The translations under genes and the position numbers were made by a program. The notes below the pieces were generated by a model. It worked only from the letters and a program-made list of their open reading frames with translations. It had not been told where the DNA came from and ran no database searches. Of a stretch of 64,000 nt of DNA, positions 43,892 through 52,797 are shown one piece after another; position 1 is the stretch's first letter, and each line of letters starts with the position of its first letter. The DNA is from Hymenobacter cellulosilyticus. GTDB lineage: Bacteria; Bacteroidota; Bacteroidia; Cytophagales; Hymenobacteraceae. Location of the stretch: NCBI RefSeq assembly GCF_022919215.1, contig NZ_CP095046.1, forward strand, positions 1,292,501 to 1,356,500, read 5' to 3'.

Positions 43892-45985
43892 TTATTCTGT
43901 CACCTGGTGCTCGCGCCGAATGCCGAGCTTCTTCATCCGGGCTTCCAGGGTCTTAGCATTGATATCCAGGATAGCGGCGGCTCCGTTGGGCCCGCTGACC
44001 CGCCCGCCGGTACGCTTCAGGGCGGCCAGAATATGGTCACGCTCCTGCTCTTTGAGGGTCTTCAGCGGCTGGTTCTGCTCTAGAAACGACAACGACGGGC
44101 CGGCCTGGGCCGCGGCGGCCGAGAAGCCCGCAAATTCCAGAAACGGCCCCTGACTCACGATGACGGACTGTTCGAGCACGTGTTCCAGCTCCCGCACGTT
44201 GCCCGGCCAGCCGTACTGCTGCATGGCCCGCAGGTCCCGCTCGCGCAGGCCGCGCACGGGCTTGCCCATTTGCTTAGTAAACCGCTCCAGAAAGTGGCGC
44301 ATCAGCGGCTCAATATCCTCGGGCCGCTCCCGCAGCGCCGGCAGCCGGATGGGAAACACGTTGAGGCGGTAATACAAATCGGCGCGGAATCGGCCAGCGG
44401 CTACTTCGTCTTCCAGCACCCGGTTGGTAGCCGCAATGACTCGCACGTCGGTGTGAATCACGCGCCGGCCCCCGATGCGCTCAAACTCCTTTTCCTGGAG
44501 CACGCGCAGCAGCTTGGCCTGCAAGTCGAGCGGCAGCTCGCCCACTTCATCCAGGAAAATGGTGCCGCCGTCGGCCAGCTCAAACTTGCCGATGCGCCGG
44601 TCGTGAGCCCCGGTAAAGGCGCCTTTCTCGTGCCCAAACAGCTCGGATTCAATCAGCTGAGCGGGCAAGGCAGCGCAGTTGAGCTTAATCAGGGCCCGTT
44701 CCTTACGCGGAGAAAGGTTGTGCAACGCCCGGGCCACCAGCTCCTTGCCGGTACCGGTTTCGCCCGTAATCAGCACCGTCGTATCAGTGGGCGCTACCTG
44801 GGCAATGCGGGTCTGAACCTGCTGCATGATGGCGCTCTGGCCCACAAAATCCTCGAACTTGGCCGTGGTGTTGATTTCGTCGATGAGGTAAGTTTTTTCC
44901 CGCTCCAGCTGGGCCCGCAACGCCTCAATCTGCTCGAAGGCGTACAGGTTTTGCATGGCCAGCGTGATTTGCGGGGCCAGGCTCATTACCAAAGCCAGGT
45001 CGTCGGCGGTGAAGGCGTCGGGGCGGCGGGCGGCTAGTACAAGGGCGGCAGCATGTTCGGCCTTGTTCCAGAGTGGCACGCCCAGCATCGAGCGGGTGCC
45101 GTTCTTTTCCATGGCATACTGCAGCATGCGGTAGCGGCGGGCGGCCAGCTCAAACTCGGGCCCAGTAAACATAACCGGCTCCGTAAAGGCCCCAATGATT
45201 TCGGCTTGCATCTGCTCCCGCTCGGGCACACCTTCCCAGCGGCTTTCATCCAGGAGCAGAAACGTACCGTCGGGCTGCTTTGAAAATTCCACGAAGCCCT
45301 GGGTGCCCGTAGCCGGCCGCCGAATCCGGACGCCGAAGTAGTCGATGGCCACAATCCGGTCAATTTCCTCGGCTACAGTCAGAAACAGAGCTGCCCGGTC
45401 TTTGCGGCTGAGCAGAGCGTTGTTCACCGTCAGCTGCAAAGACTTTTCCCGCTCGCGCCGGGCTACTTCCTCGTAGGCCATGGTATTGCTGACGGCCACG
45501 GCCACTAGGCTCCCAATCTTTTCGAGCAGCGTAAAGTCTTCGGGGGTAAATTCAGGCCGGCGCCGGGCCGCCATCGAGAGCAAGCCGATAAGCTGCCCGC
45601 CGGTACGCAGGGGCACAAACGTGGAGTAGATTATGCCGCGCTGCTGCATCAGCAAGAATGGCATAAACTCCGGGTAGTTGGGCGTAATCTCCCGGATGTC
45701 GACTACCTGTACCCGGGGGTCGCGCACAAACAGCTCGGTGGGTGACCCGGGTACCGGCGTAGGCTGAGCCATCTGCTCGGCGTAGGGCGGCACGTCGCCC
45801 ATATAGTCGCGCATAAACAGGCGCTTGAACTGATGGCCAGCATCTAGGGTCACTACGGCAATCATGTCGAACGGGAAAATCAACCGAAGCTTTTCCGTGA
45901 CAATCTGAAACAGCTTTTCCTTACTGCGGGTAGTAGCAATAGCCTCGTTCAGATACAGCAATAAGGACTCATCCTGGTTTGGCAT
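43892..45985 (-). CDS. GAF-domain sigma-54-dependent transcriptional activator
   Basis: 697 residues: two GAF-type sensory domains (residues about 15-180 and 195-350), an AAA+ domain (Walker [17 protein letters not shown], the GAFTGA loop in [34 protein letters not shown], and [11 protein letters not shown]) and a Fis-type helix-turn-helix ([17 protein letters not shown]). The GAFTGA loop implies that it acts on sigma-54 RNA polymerase. It is divergent, across 215 bases, from the TolC/EmrAB efflux genes, so it is probably their activator, responding to a small molecule. Confidence 0.9.
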   Translation of the reverse strand: MPNQDESLLLYLNEAIATTRSKEKLFQIVTEKLRLIFPFDMIAVVTLDAGHQFKRLFMRDYMGDVPPYAEQMAQPTPVPGSPTELFVRDPRVQVVDIREITPNYPEFMPFLLMQQRGIIYSTFVPLRTGGQLIGLLSMAARRRPEFTPEDFTLLEKIGSLVAVAVSNTMAYEEVARREREKSLQLTVNNALLSRKDRAALFLTVAEEIDRIVAIDYFGVRIRRPATGTQGFVEFSKQPDGTFLLLDESRWEGVPEREQMQAEIIGAFTEPVMFTGPEFELAARRYRMLQYAMEKNGTRSMLGVPLWNKAEHAAALVLAARRPDAFTADDLALVMSLAPQITLAMQNLYAFEQIEALRAQLEREKTYLIDEINTTAKFEDFVGQSAIMQQVQTRIAQVAPTDTTVLITGETGTGKELVARALHNLSPRKERALIKLNCAALPAQLIESELFGHEKGAFTGAHDRRIGKFELADGGTIFLDEVGELPLDLQAKLLRVLQEKEFERIGGRRVIHTDVRVIAATNRVLEDEVAAGRFRADLYYRLNVFPIRLPALRERPEDIEPLMRHFLERFTKQMGKPVRGLRERDLRAMQQYGWPGNVRELEHVLEQSVIVSQGPFLEFAGFSAAAAQAGPSLSFLEQNQPLKTLKEQERDHILAALKRTGGRVSGPNGAAAILDINAKTLEARMKKLGIRREHQVTE

Positions 45986-46154
45986 AACAGTAAGATTTTC
46001 CTGAAATAGCAGGACTTAGTTTTAGGATTTCCTGATATATGAGGATAACAGAATAGGGGAAAGATAGTTTCTGCCGTAACGCAGCAAAAAAATAATCGTT
46101 GATTCTACGCGTATAAGGCCGTTTTTAAGGAAAATTAATGCGGTTTTAATCGGT

Positions 46155-46170
46155 TGGCACACGGTTAGGT
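46155..46170 (+). promoter_or_regulatory. Possible sigma-54 (-24/-12) promoter of the efflux genes
   Basis: TGGCACACGGTTAGGT matches the consensus TGGCACR-N4-TTGCW at all positions except two in the -12 part (TAGG for TTGC). The spacing is right, and the site is 31 bases upstream of the TolC ATG, facing it. The weak -12 element lowers confidence. Confidence 0.4.
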
Positions 46171-46200
46171 AAAGGGCGGGCACCAACAAGCTGTATTCCG

Positions 46201-47526
46201 ATGCTTTCCCGACCAACATTTGCTGCTCCGCTTTTAGCCCTTGGGCTAGCCTCGGTAGCCGGCACGGCCCACGCACAAGGGCCGATTATCGCTGATTCTC
46301 TGGCCTTAGATGGTACTATCCGGGCGGTGCTGGATGCCAACCCCGCTATTACGACCCTCGAAGAAGAAGTAAACGCGGCTACCAGCCGGGTAACCCAGAG
46401 CCGGGGCGGTTTTCTGCCCCAAGTAACGGGCACGGCCACCTATACCCGCATCGACCCGGTGGTGAAGCTGCAGATAGCGCCCGACGCGCCCGCCTTCCAG
46501 TTTCAGCCCAACAACAACTACGACGCCCACATCACCCTGCAATACGGGCTGCTGGACTTCGGCAAGAAGGACGCCACTTACAACCTGGCCGAAAGCCGCC
46601 GCATTACGGCCGTTGACAACATCAACGTGACTAAGCGCGACCTGGCTTACTCGGCGGCGCAGGTGTACTACAACATCCTGTTCGTGCGCGAGAGCATCAA
46701 GGTGCAGGACGCCCAGATTGCCTCCCTGCGCCAGCACCAGCGCGAAATGGAAAAGCGAGTGGAAGGCGGCGTCAGCACCAAGTTTGACGTGACGACCACG
46801 CAGGTGCGCATCACCCAGGCCCAAAACACCCGCATCGACCTGGAAAATCAGCTCCAGAACCAGCAGGTGCAGCTGGCCCGCCTGCTCCACAAGCCCGAGT
46901 ATACGAACGTGCCCGTGCGCGGCGCTTTCACCTACAACCCCCAGGCGGTGGACGTGAATGCGGCCTTGAACCAAGCCGTAGAAAACCGCCCCGAGGTAAA
47001 GCTGGCCCGCGACGCCGAGCAAAGCGCCAACCTCAACCTGAAGCTTATTGAGCGCAGCAACATGCCGGTGCTGGGCATCGGTGGCCAGGTAGGCGCCAAG
47101 AACGGCTACCAGCCCGAGCTTAATAAAATCCGGCCCAACACCGTGGGCGTGGTGCAGCTGAACGTGCCCATCTACGACGGTAACCGCAACAAAAACCAGC
47201 GCGTGGAAGCTCTGGCAAACATCCGCGGAGCGCAGTCGCGCATTCAGGACACCCAGGAGCAGATCCGGGCCGACGTGCGGCAGGCCGCCAACAACCTGCA
47301 GTCGAGCACGGCGCGCTACGAAAACGCCCAGGTGCAGATTGCCCAGGCTACCGACGCCCTGACCCGTGCCAAGGCCCGCTACCGCTACGACGTAGGCACC
47401 AATCTCGACGTGCTGGATGCTGAGACCTCCCTGGCTCAGGCCCGCCTGGCCCGCCTGCAGGCTATTTATAACTACACCCTGGGTCAGTACCAGCTCAAGC
47501 GCGCCACCGGCGAGCAGATTTGGTAA
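46201..47526 (+). CDS. tolC: TolC-family outer-membrane efflux channel
   Basis: 441 residues. A signal peptide (MLSRPTFAAPLLALGLASVAGTAHA) precedes two repeated coiled-coil/barrel halves: LDGTIRAVLDANPAITTLEEEVNAATSRVTQSRGGFLPQVTGTATYTR and QPNNNYDAHITLQYGLLDFG, then later EQSANLNLKLIERSNMPVLGIGG and NTVGVVQLNVPIYDG. The LDFGKK and IYDGNRNK ends of strands are typical. It is the outer-membrane part of a tripartite pump with the EmrA and EmrB genes downstream. Confidence 0.92.
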   Translation: MLSRPTFAAPLLALGLASVAGTAHAQGPIIADSLALDGTIRAVLDANPAITTLEEEVNAATSRVTQSRGGFLPQVTGTATYTRIDPVVKLQIAPDAPAFQFQPNNNYDAHITLQYGLLDFGKKDATYNLAESRRITAVDNINVTKRDLAYSAAQVYYNILFVRESIKVQDAQIASLRQHQREMEKRVEGGVSTKFDVTTTQVRITQAQNTRIDLENQLQNQQVQLARLLHKPEYTNVPVRGAFTYNPQAVDVNAALNQAVENRPEVKLARDAEQSANLNLKLIERSNMPVLGIGGQVGAKNGYQPELNKIRPNTVGVVQLNVPIYDGNRNKNQRVEALANIRGAQSRIQDTQEQIRADVRQAANNLQSSTARYENAQVQIAQATDALTRAKARYRYDVGTNLDVLDAETSLAQARLARLQAIYNYTLGQYQLKRATGEQIW

Positions 47527-47527
47527 C

Positions 47528-47632
47528 GGTGAGGTGGTGAATTGGTGAACTGGTGAGTTGTCGTGCAAGCGGCACTAACTGCACCACCAAAACCTCAAAC
47601 TCACCATTTCACCATCTCACAATTTCACCTCG
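47528..47632. repeat. GGTGA-word inverted repeat between tolC and usp
   Basis: The stretch at 47528-47558 (GGTGAGGTGGTGAATTGGTG...) and the stretch at 47604-47632 (CTCACCATTTCACCATCTC...) are complementary in style: a chain of GGTGAN or GGTGAAN words, facing each other. Similar blocks lie at 50908-50931 (direct) and 51440-51474 (inverted). The function is unknown. Confidence 0.5.
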
Positions 47633-47633
47633 T

Positions 47634-48065
47634 ATGACTCTCTCGCTCATTTTTTGCCCGATTGACTTCTCGGTGGCTACGGCGTCATTGGTGGCGTATG
47701 CGGCCACCTTGGCGGCGGGAGCGAAGGCCGAGCTGCGGCTCCTGCACGTGCTGCAGCCACAGCCGGCCCTGGCTACCGACAGCTCGGACCTGGCCCTGGC
47801 TTCCCAGATGGCCCACCACCGGGCCGCGGCCGAGCAGCTGGGTGCCCACGTGACTACCAGCCTGTTGCGCGGAGAAGCCGCCCCTGAAATCGTGGCGGCG
47901 GCCCGTCGCCACGCCGCTGATTTAATCGTAATAGGAGCACACGGCCAAACCGGGCTGACCCGCTTTCTGATGGGCAGCACCGCCGAGGCCGTGGTACGCA
48001 CGGCTCCGTGCGCTACACTGCTCGTCAACGCGCAGAGCACCGGTGAATTCCGGAAGTCTGCCTAA
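47634..48065 (+). CDS. Universal stress protein (UspA family)
   Basis: 143 residues from the ATG at 47634 (MTLSLIFCPIDFSVATASLV). The UspA fold and ATP-binding motif G-x2-G-x9-G are visible in IVIGAHGQTGLTRFLMGSTAEAVVRTAPCATLLV. A single domain; N-terminal Asp in PIDFS is typical. It sits between tolC and emrA, both on the same strand, so it may be co-expressed with the pump, which is unusual. Confidence 0.9.
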   Translation: MTLSLIFCPIDFSVATASLVAYAATLAAGAKAELRLLHVLQPQPALATDSSDLALASQMAHHRAAAEQLGAHVTTSLLRGEAAPEIVAAARRHAADLIVIGAHGQTGLTRFLMGSTAEAVVRTAPCATLLVNAQSTGEFRKSA

Positions 48066-48139
48066 CGGAACGGCCGCGCCCAGGCCGGCTTTCCAGCTTA
48101 CACACAACAAAACGAACAACTACTTACTGACCCATTTCC

Positions 48140-49243
48140 ATGGCAACTCCCGTTCAACAAGATCAGGCCACGGCACCTCACCAGACTTCAGCTCCAGTGT
48201 ATGAGCCGGAAGAGCAGGAAGGCCGCTCGAAGCGCCCTTTCATCTTTATTATTCTAGCGCTGGTATTGCTCGTTGGCGGATATTTTGGCTATCAGCGCTA
48301 CCAGTTCGGCCAGGCCCACGAGGAAACCGACGACGCCCAGGTGGAAGGCGACGTATACCCAATTCTGCCCCGCGTAGCTGGCCCCGTGCTGGAAGTAAAG
48401 GTGGAAGACAACCAGCCCGTGAAAAAGGGTGACGTCCTGGCCATTCTCGACGCGGCTGACTACCAGCAGCGCGTAAATGCCGCGGAGGCCGCCCTGGCCG
48501 CTGCTCAGGCCAACGTAACGGCTGCCCGTGCCGGCGTCGGCACGGCCTCGGCCAACGTAAGCACCGCCCAGGCTACCATCGGGGTGAGTGACGCCAACCG
48601 CTCCCGCCTCGAAAAAGACTTGAAGCGCAGCGCCTTCCTGCGTAAGGAAGACATCATTCCGCAGAGCGAATACGACGCGGTGCAGGCCAACCTGAAGTCG
48701 ACCAGCGCCCAGCGCGCCACGGCGCAGCAGCAGGTGCAGGTAGCCCGCCAGCAGGTGGCCGCCGCCCAGCAGCAGGTAGCCGTAGCCCAGGCCGTGGTGA
48801 AGCAGCGTCAGGCCGACCTCGACAACGCCAAGCTGCAGCTGAGCTACACCACCATCACGGCCCCGGCCAACGGAGTAGTAAGCAAGAAGAACGTGCAGCC
48901 CGGCCAGATTGTAAGCCCTGGCCAGCAACTCATGGGCCTGGTAGCTTCCGAGAAAACCTGGGTTATTGCCAATTTCAAGGAAACCCAGCTGGAAAACATG
49001 AAGGTAAACCAGCCCGTGACGGTTGAAGTGGATGCATACCCCAACGAGGAGTTTGTGGGCCACATCGAGTCGCTGTCGGCTGCTACCGGCGCCCGTTTTG
49101 CCCTGCTGCCCCCCGACAACGCCTCCGGTAACTTCGTGAAAGTAACCCAGCGCGTACCCGTGAAAATCGTGCTCGACAAAGCTGACCCCGAGCACCCGCT
49201 GCGCGCCGGTATGAGCGTGACGGCCACGGTAAAGGTAAAATAA
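48140..49243 (+). CDS. emrA: EmrA/HlyD-family membrane fusion protein
   Basis: 367 residues. An N-terminal cytoplasmic part (residues 1-32) is followed by one membrane segment (FIFIILALVLLVGGYFGY), a biotinyl-lipoyl half (DDAQVEGDVYPILPRVAGPVLEVKVEDNQPVKKGDVLAIL), a long alpha-helical hairpin with Gln/Ala/Val repeats (residues 120-230) and the second lipoyl half (AKLQLSYTTITAPANGVVSKKNVQPGQ). The plan is that of EmrA. It connects the EmrB transporter with TolC and starts 75 bases after the usp gene. Confidence 0.92.
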   Translation: MATPVQQDQATAPHQTSAPVYEPEEQEGRSKRPFIFIILALVLLVGGYFGYQRYQFGQAHEETDDAQVEGDVYPILPRVAGPVLEVKVEDNQPVKKGDVLAILDAADYQQRVNAAEAALAAAQANVTAARAGVGTASANVSTAQATIGVSDANRSRLEKDLKRSAFLRKEDIIPQSEYDAVQANLKSTSAQRATAQQQVQVARQQVAAAQQQVAVAQAVVKQRQADLDNAKLQLSYTTITAPANGVVSKKNVQPGQIVSPGQQLMGLVASEKTWVIANFKETQLENMKVNQPVTVEVDAYPNEEFVGHIESLSAATGARFALLPPDNASGNFVKVTQRVPVKIVLDKADPEHPLRAGMSVTATVKVK

Positions 49244-49336
49244 GTTTAGTACGGGGGCTTAGGGTGGGCGCACGGTCATCGGTGATGATCCTGCCCGCAC
49301 TAAGCCCCAGTATTTTAAACCTTAAGTACTACAACA

Positions 49337-50907
49337 TTGGAAACCGGATTTACCAAGTGGATCATCGTTATTACGGTGGTACTCTGCTGTTTGCTGGAGC
49401 TTATCGACACGAGTATCGTGAACGTGGCTTTGACCCAAATGATGGGCAACCTCTCAGCTACCCAGCAGGAAGTAACCTGGGTAATTGCCTCCTATGGCAT
49501 TGCCAACGTTATTGTGATTCCCATGACGGGCTTTTTGGCTGAGCAATTCGGCCGCCGCAACTACTACTTTGTGTCGGTGGTAATCTTCACGCTGGCTTCC
49601 ATTGCCTGCGGCCAGAGCACCAACATCTGGGAGCTGGTGGCTTTCCGCTTCATTCAGGGCATCGGGGGCGGCGCGTTGATGGCTACTTCGCAGGCCATCT
49701 TGATTGATACCTTTCCGCCCAAGCAGCTTCCGCTGGGTCAGGCCTTGTTTGGCATGGGTGTTATCATTGGCCCTACCATCGGCCCAACGCTGGGCGGCTA
49801 CATCGTGGATAACTACGACTGGCCCTGGATTTTCTACGTCAACGTGCCCGTAGGCGTAATGGCCTCCATCTTTACCATCCTGTTTATCCGGGACCCGAGC
49901 GGATCAAGAATGCCATTCCGCGGCCGTTGCGGGAAATTGACTGGGCCGGCATTTTTCTGCTGATTCTGGGCGTGGGCTCCTTGCAGCTGGTACTGGAGCA
50001 GGGCGAAACCGAAGACTGGTTTGAAAGCGCCTATATCAACAGCTTTACGGCCTTGGCTATCATTGGAATGGTGGGTTTTGTGTGGCGGGAACTCACGGCC
50101 GCGCAGCCCATCGTGGATCTGCGGGTGCTGGGCAAGAGCCGCAACCTGGCCGTCGGCGCGGTGCTCTCGTTCGTGCTGGGCTTCGGCATGTTTGCCTCGG
50201 TGTTCATCTTCCCGATTTTCACCCAGCGCATTTTGGGCTTTAGCGCGGCCCAAACGGGCTATATCCTGCTGCCTGGTGCCTTGGCTTCGGGCATGATGAT
50301 GCCCATCATCGGCAAGATGCTGCAGGCCGGCGTGCCCCAGAAATACATGATTCCGGTGGGCTTCTCTATCTTCTTCGTCTTCACCTTCTGGATGGCCAAA
50401 ATCATTTCGCCCACCGCCGGTGAGGAAGACTTCTTCTGGCCTTTGATGGTGCGCGGCCTGGGTATGGGCCTGATCTTCCTGCCCATCACGACCATGAGTC
50501 TGGCTGGTCTGAAGGGCAAGGACGCAGGCCAGGCGGCCGGTCTCACCGGTATGATTCGCCAGCTCGGCGGCTCGTTCGGAGTAGCCATCGTGGGTACCTA
50601 CCTAGAGCGTAGCATTGCCCAGAACCGCATCAGCCCGCTGGCTCATATCTCGCTCTACGACACCAACACGGTGCAGCGCATTCAGGCATTCACGGCCAAC
50701 TTTATGTCGCGCGGCTTCTCCTTTGAGCAAGCCCAGAAGCAGGCTTATGCAGCCCTGGAAGGCATTCTGATGAAGCAGGTTTCCATTATTACCTACTCTC
50801 AGGTGTTCTCCATGATTGGCCTGTTTTTCGTGGTCTGCCTGCCGCTGGTGCTGTTTATCAAGCGTGCCAAGGGCGGTGAAGCCATTGACCTAAATGCCGC
50901 TCACTAG
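49337..50907 (+). CDS. emrB: EmrB-type (DHA2) MFS drug transporter, frameshifted
   Basis: The protein starts at TTG (49337: METGFTKWIIVITVVLCCLLELIDTSIVNVALTQM). It has the MFS motif GFLAEQFGRR, motif C GVIIGPTIGPTLGGYIVDN and 14 predicted membrane segments. The frame breaks at the C run at 49894-49896; one added C restores FIRDPERIKNAIPRPLREIDWAG and gives 523 residues, normal for EmrB. It lies 93 bases after emrA. With EmrA and TolC it probably exports hydrophobic toxins using the proton gradient. Confidence 0.9.
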
Positions 50908-50931
50908 CGGTGAGATGGTGAAATGGTGAGT
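50908..50931. repeat. GGTGA-word repeat, copy near emrB end
   Basis: GGTGAGATGGTGAAATGGTG directly after the emrB stop. Its complement recurs at 51440-51474 (CTCACCACTTCAC...CTCACAATTTCACC). The two copies flank the 42-bp palindrome array in opposite orientation. Confidence 0.5.
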
Positions 50932-50960
50932 GTCGTTCTGGCAACGCTTACTCAGCTTAT

Positions 50961-50993
50961 AAAAGGCAGTCGTGCTTAGCGCGGCTGCCTTTT
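50961..50993 (+). terminator. Hairpin terminator of the efflux operon
   Basis: Stem AAAAGGCAG(T)CG / CG(G)CTGCCTTTT, with a run of T in GCTTTTTC after it. It lies 53 bases after the emrB stop. Confidence 0.8.
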
Positions 50994-51072
50994 GCTTTTT
51001 CGGGAGAGTCTGTTGTCAAGGACAGTGGAGCTGCGCGCGTTAGAAAACTGCCTGTCGACTTGTGGGCAAGCG

Positions 51073-51324
51073 CTACTCGAAGGCTAGAAAGGCCTCCGGG
51101 CAACTCGGGAGGAGCTGCATGAATTGCAAAAATGCCTCCGAGTACTCGGGACAGGCTTTCCAAACTTCAAAAATGTTTCCCGAGTACTCGGCGTGGGCTT
51201 TTCGAATTATAAAAGGCCCTCCTGAGTACTCGGGGTGGGGTGCACGATTCGCGCAAGTACTCCCTGAGTACTCGGGCCCGGCTACCTGAAATCCGTAAGC
51301 CTCTCCCGAGTACTCGGGAGGCAT
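51073..51324 (-). CDS. Possible 14-residue repeat peptide in the palindrome array
   Basis: An open frame of 83 codons from an ATG at 51324. It reads as 14-residue units: PEYSGEAYGFQVAG, PEYSGSTCANRAPH, PEYSGGPFIIRKAH, AEYSGNIFEVWKAC, PEYSEAFLQFMQLL. The plus strand (51062-51289, GTG start) gives similar units in PEYSG-x9, because the core is a palindrome. No Shine-Dalgarno or signal peptide is seen. This could be coding or a by-product of the DNA repeat. Confidence 0.3.
   Translation of the reverse strand: MPPEYSGEAYGFQVAGPEYSGSTCANRAPHPEYSGGPFIIRKAHAEYSGNIFEVWKACPEYSEAFLQFMQLLPSCPEAFLAFE
51096..51317. repeat. Phased array of 12-bp palindromes with exact 42-bp spacing
   Basis: AGTACT, at the centre of CCGAGTACTCGG or CTGAGTACTCGG, starts at 51141, 51183, 51225, 51267 and 51309: five copies, each exactly 42 bases apart. 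A degenerate copy (CCGGGCAACTCGG) lies 42 bases to the left, at 51096. An off-phase AGTACT at 51256 is 11 bases before the fourth. The 30-base spacers are only weakly alike (GGCTTT...AATT...AAAA in some). 42 bp is four helical turns and 14 codons. Both strands stay open through the array and read PEYSG in every unit. I do not recognise the element. Confidence 0.75.
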
Positions 51325-51372
51325 TTTGATCTTATTGGAACGGCACTAAAACCCTGAGTCGACCTAAAAACG

Positions 51373-51401
51373 AAGCCCCGTCGTGCGTCACGACGGGGCT
51401 T
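51373..51401 (-). terminator. 13-bp perfect-stem terminator
   Basis: AAGCCCCGTCGTG / CACGACGGGGCTT with a three-base loop. The left side carries A5 (CTAAAAACG), so the minus strand has the T-run. It is 71 bases past the stop at 51472. Confidence 0.8.
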
Positions 51402-51439
51402 TGCTATACGATTAGGAAAGAGCAAGCGCCGGGTTGACA

Positions 51440-51474
51440 ACTCACCACTTCACTAGCTCACAATTTCACCACTA
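51440..51474. repeat. GGTGA-word repeat, inverted copy
   Basis: CAACTCACCACTTCACTAGC followed by TCACAATTTCACC: the reverse complement in style of 50908-50931 and of the arm at 47528. It ends against the stop codon of the lipoprotein gene at 51472. Confidence 0.5.
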
Positions 51475-52509
51475 TTGGTACTGAATGTAGAGAGGCTTTG
51501 GGGTAAGCTGGGTCAGGACCTCGGTGGGGGTCATGATGTGGTGGGGCTTGGGGCGGGCGTCGTACTCGTAGAACAGCTTGAAGCCGGTGTACTGCACGGG
51601 CTCGGTCTGGATGTAGTCGTGGTAGGAGTCCTTTTTCAGGGTCGGCTCGCCGTGGCCGTCCATGTGCATCACCACCTGCACGCGCGGGTCGAGCTTGATG
51701 TTTTTGTAGTTGGTTACCATTTTCCGGGTGAAGCGGTGCACCGTCAGAACCTTGGGCGGGAGCTTGTTTTCGCTCACGATGCGGGCCAGGAAGTTGATGG
51801 TAAAGTTGATGTCCTTGGCGTCGAGGGTACCAATTTTCTGGTTGGGACGCACGCCGGGCATGGTCGAGAGCGAGAATTCGGGGTCGATGCCGAGGTGAAT
51901 GTCGGGCTGCTTGAGGTACTCAGTGAGTTTGGGCAGTTCGGCTTCCAGGGTGCTGTGGCCGGGCTGCACGTCCAGAAACAGGATGCAGTTATGCTCCCGG
52001 GCCCAGGAAATTACTTCCTCAATGGTGGCCTTGGAGTTCATCAGACGCCATTTGCCGTCCTTGCCGGGCGTGCCCTGGGCCGTGATGGTGACGTTGTGCA
52101 GGGCGGCCTGCACCGGAATGCTGGGGTCGGCGGCCTGCCATTCCTTCAGCACGCCTTCAAACTTGCGGAACATCTGCTCCTTGGGCTCCCGGCCCAGAAT
52201 ACCCATGCCTTTCGAGCGGATGTTGCCATAGAAAGCCACGATGCGCTTACCCGGCAGAATGGCGCCCGGCAGCTGCCCGCTTTTTCGTACGATGGAGTCG
52301 GCCTTGAGCGAGTCGCGCAGCATAGCCTGCTTTTTCAGGGCTGCGCTGTCGATTACAACGGGCTTGGTAGGCACTTCTGCGGTGGCCTTGGTGTCGGCTG
52401 TTTCCCCGTCGGAGCGGGTGCCGCAGCTGGCAAAAGCCAAAGTGAACATCAGGCCCAGGGCTGGTAGAAATGGGCGGGAAAAGCGGGTAGAAGAAGACGT
52501 GGGCGACAC
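51472..52509 (-). CDS. Lipoprotein with possible TIM-barrel domain
   Basis: 345 residues, GTG start at 52509. A lipoprotein signal ends TLAFASC (Cys at residue 29). The rest (residues 75-345) looks like a TIM barrel with strands RIVAFYGNIRSKGMG, NCILFLDVQPGHS, IHLGIDPEFS, KVLTVHRFT and RVQVVMHMDGHG, and acidic ends on several strands (LDVQPGHS, GIDPEFS). Such a fold suggests a glycosidase-like enzyme, but no family is named with certainty. The gene is alone on its strand. Confidence 0.65.
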   Translation of the reverse strand: MSPTSSSTRFSRPFLPALGLMFTLAFASCGTRSDGETADTKATAEVPTKPVVIDSAALKKQAMLRDSLKADSIVRKSGQLPGAILPGKRIVAFYGNIRSKGMGILGREPKEQMFRKFEGVLKEWQAADPSIPVQAALHNVTITAQGTPGKDGKWRLMNSKATIEEVISWAREHNCILFLDVQPGHSTLEAELPKLTEYLKQPDIHLGIDPEFSLSTMPGVRPNQKIGTLDAKDINFTINFLARIVSENKLPPKVLTVHRFTRKMVTNYKNIKLDPRVQVVMHMDGHGEPTLKKDSYHDYIQTEPVQYTGFKLFYEYDARPKPHHIMTPTEVLTQLTPKPLYIQYQ

Positions 52510-52797
52510 TGAAGCAAGGTAACGTTGAAGGCAAGACTGGTCAGCAAGTTACGGCTTTTTGCAGGGAACCCGCCCGAAAGAAATGCAGAATGCTCCACCA
52601 AGTCTACTTAGGCAGCAGCCCACAGACTATGCAAATAGCAGTTCCAGCGGGCCGAATAACGGATTAAGACGCGGGATAAACATATTTTTGAGTCTTCCTG
52701 CGGCAGGTGTAAATAGTCTTCATTTTCGTGCCGTCGGAATGAAATCTTTTAAAGGACATGGTGTTATGCAAAGGCAAATCAACCGTATCCTTCCAAC

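Noticed and set aside
46306..47568. A 420-codon minus-strand frame opposite tolC
   Set aside because: Antisense to a well-supported TolC family gene; composition is Leu/Val/Gly/His-rich without a domain.
51096..51317. CRISPR-like array
   Set aside because: The repeated core is only 12 bp and palindromic, the spacers resemble each other weakly, and no Cas gene is near.
51475..52467. A 330-codon plus-strand frame opposite the lipoprotein gene
   Set aside because: Antisense frame with no motif; the minus-strand protein has a lipobox and regular strands.
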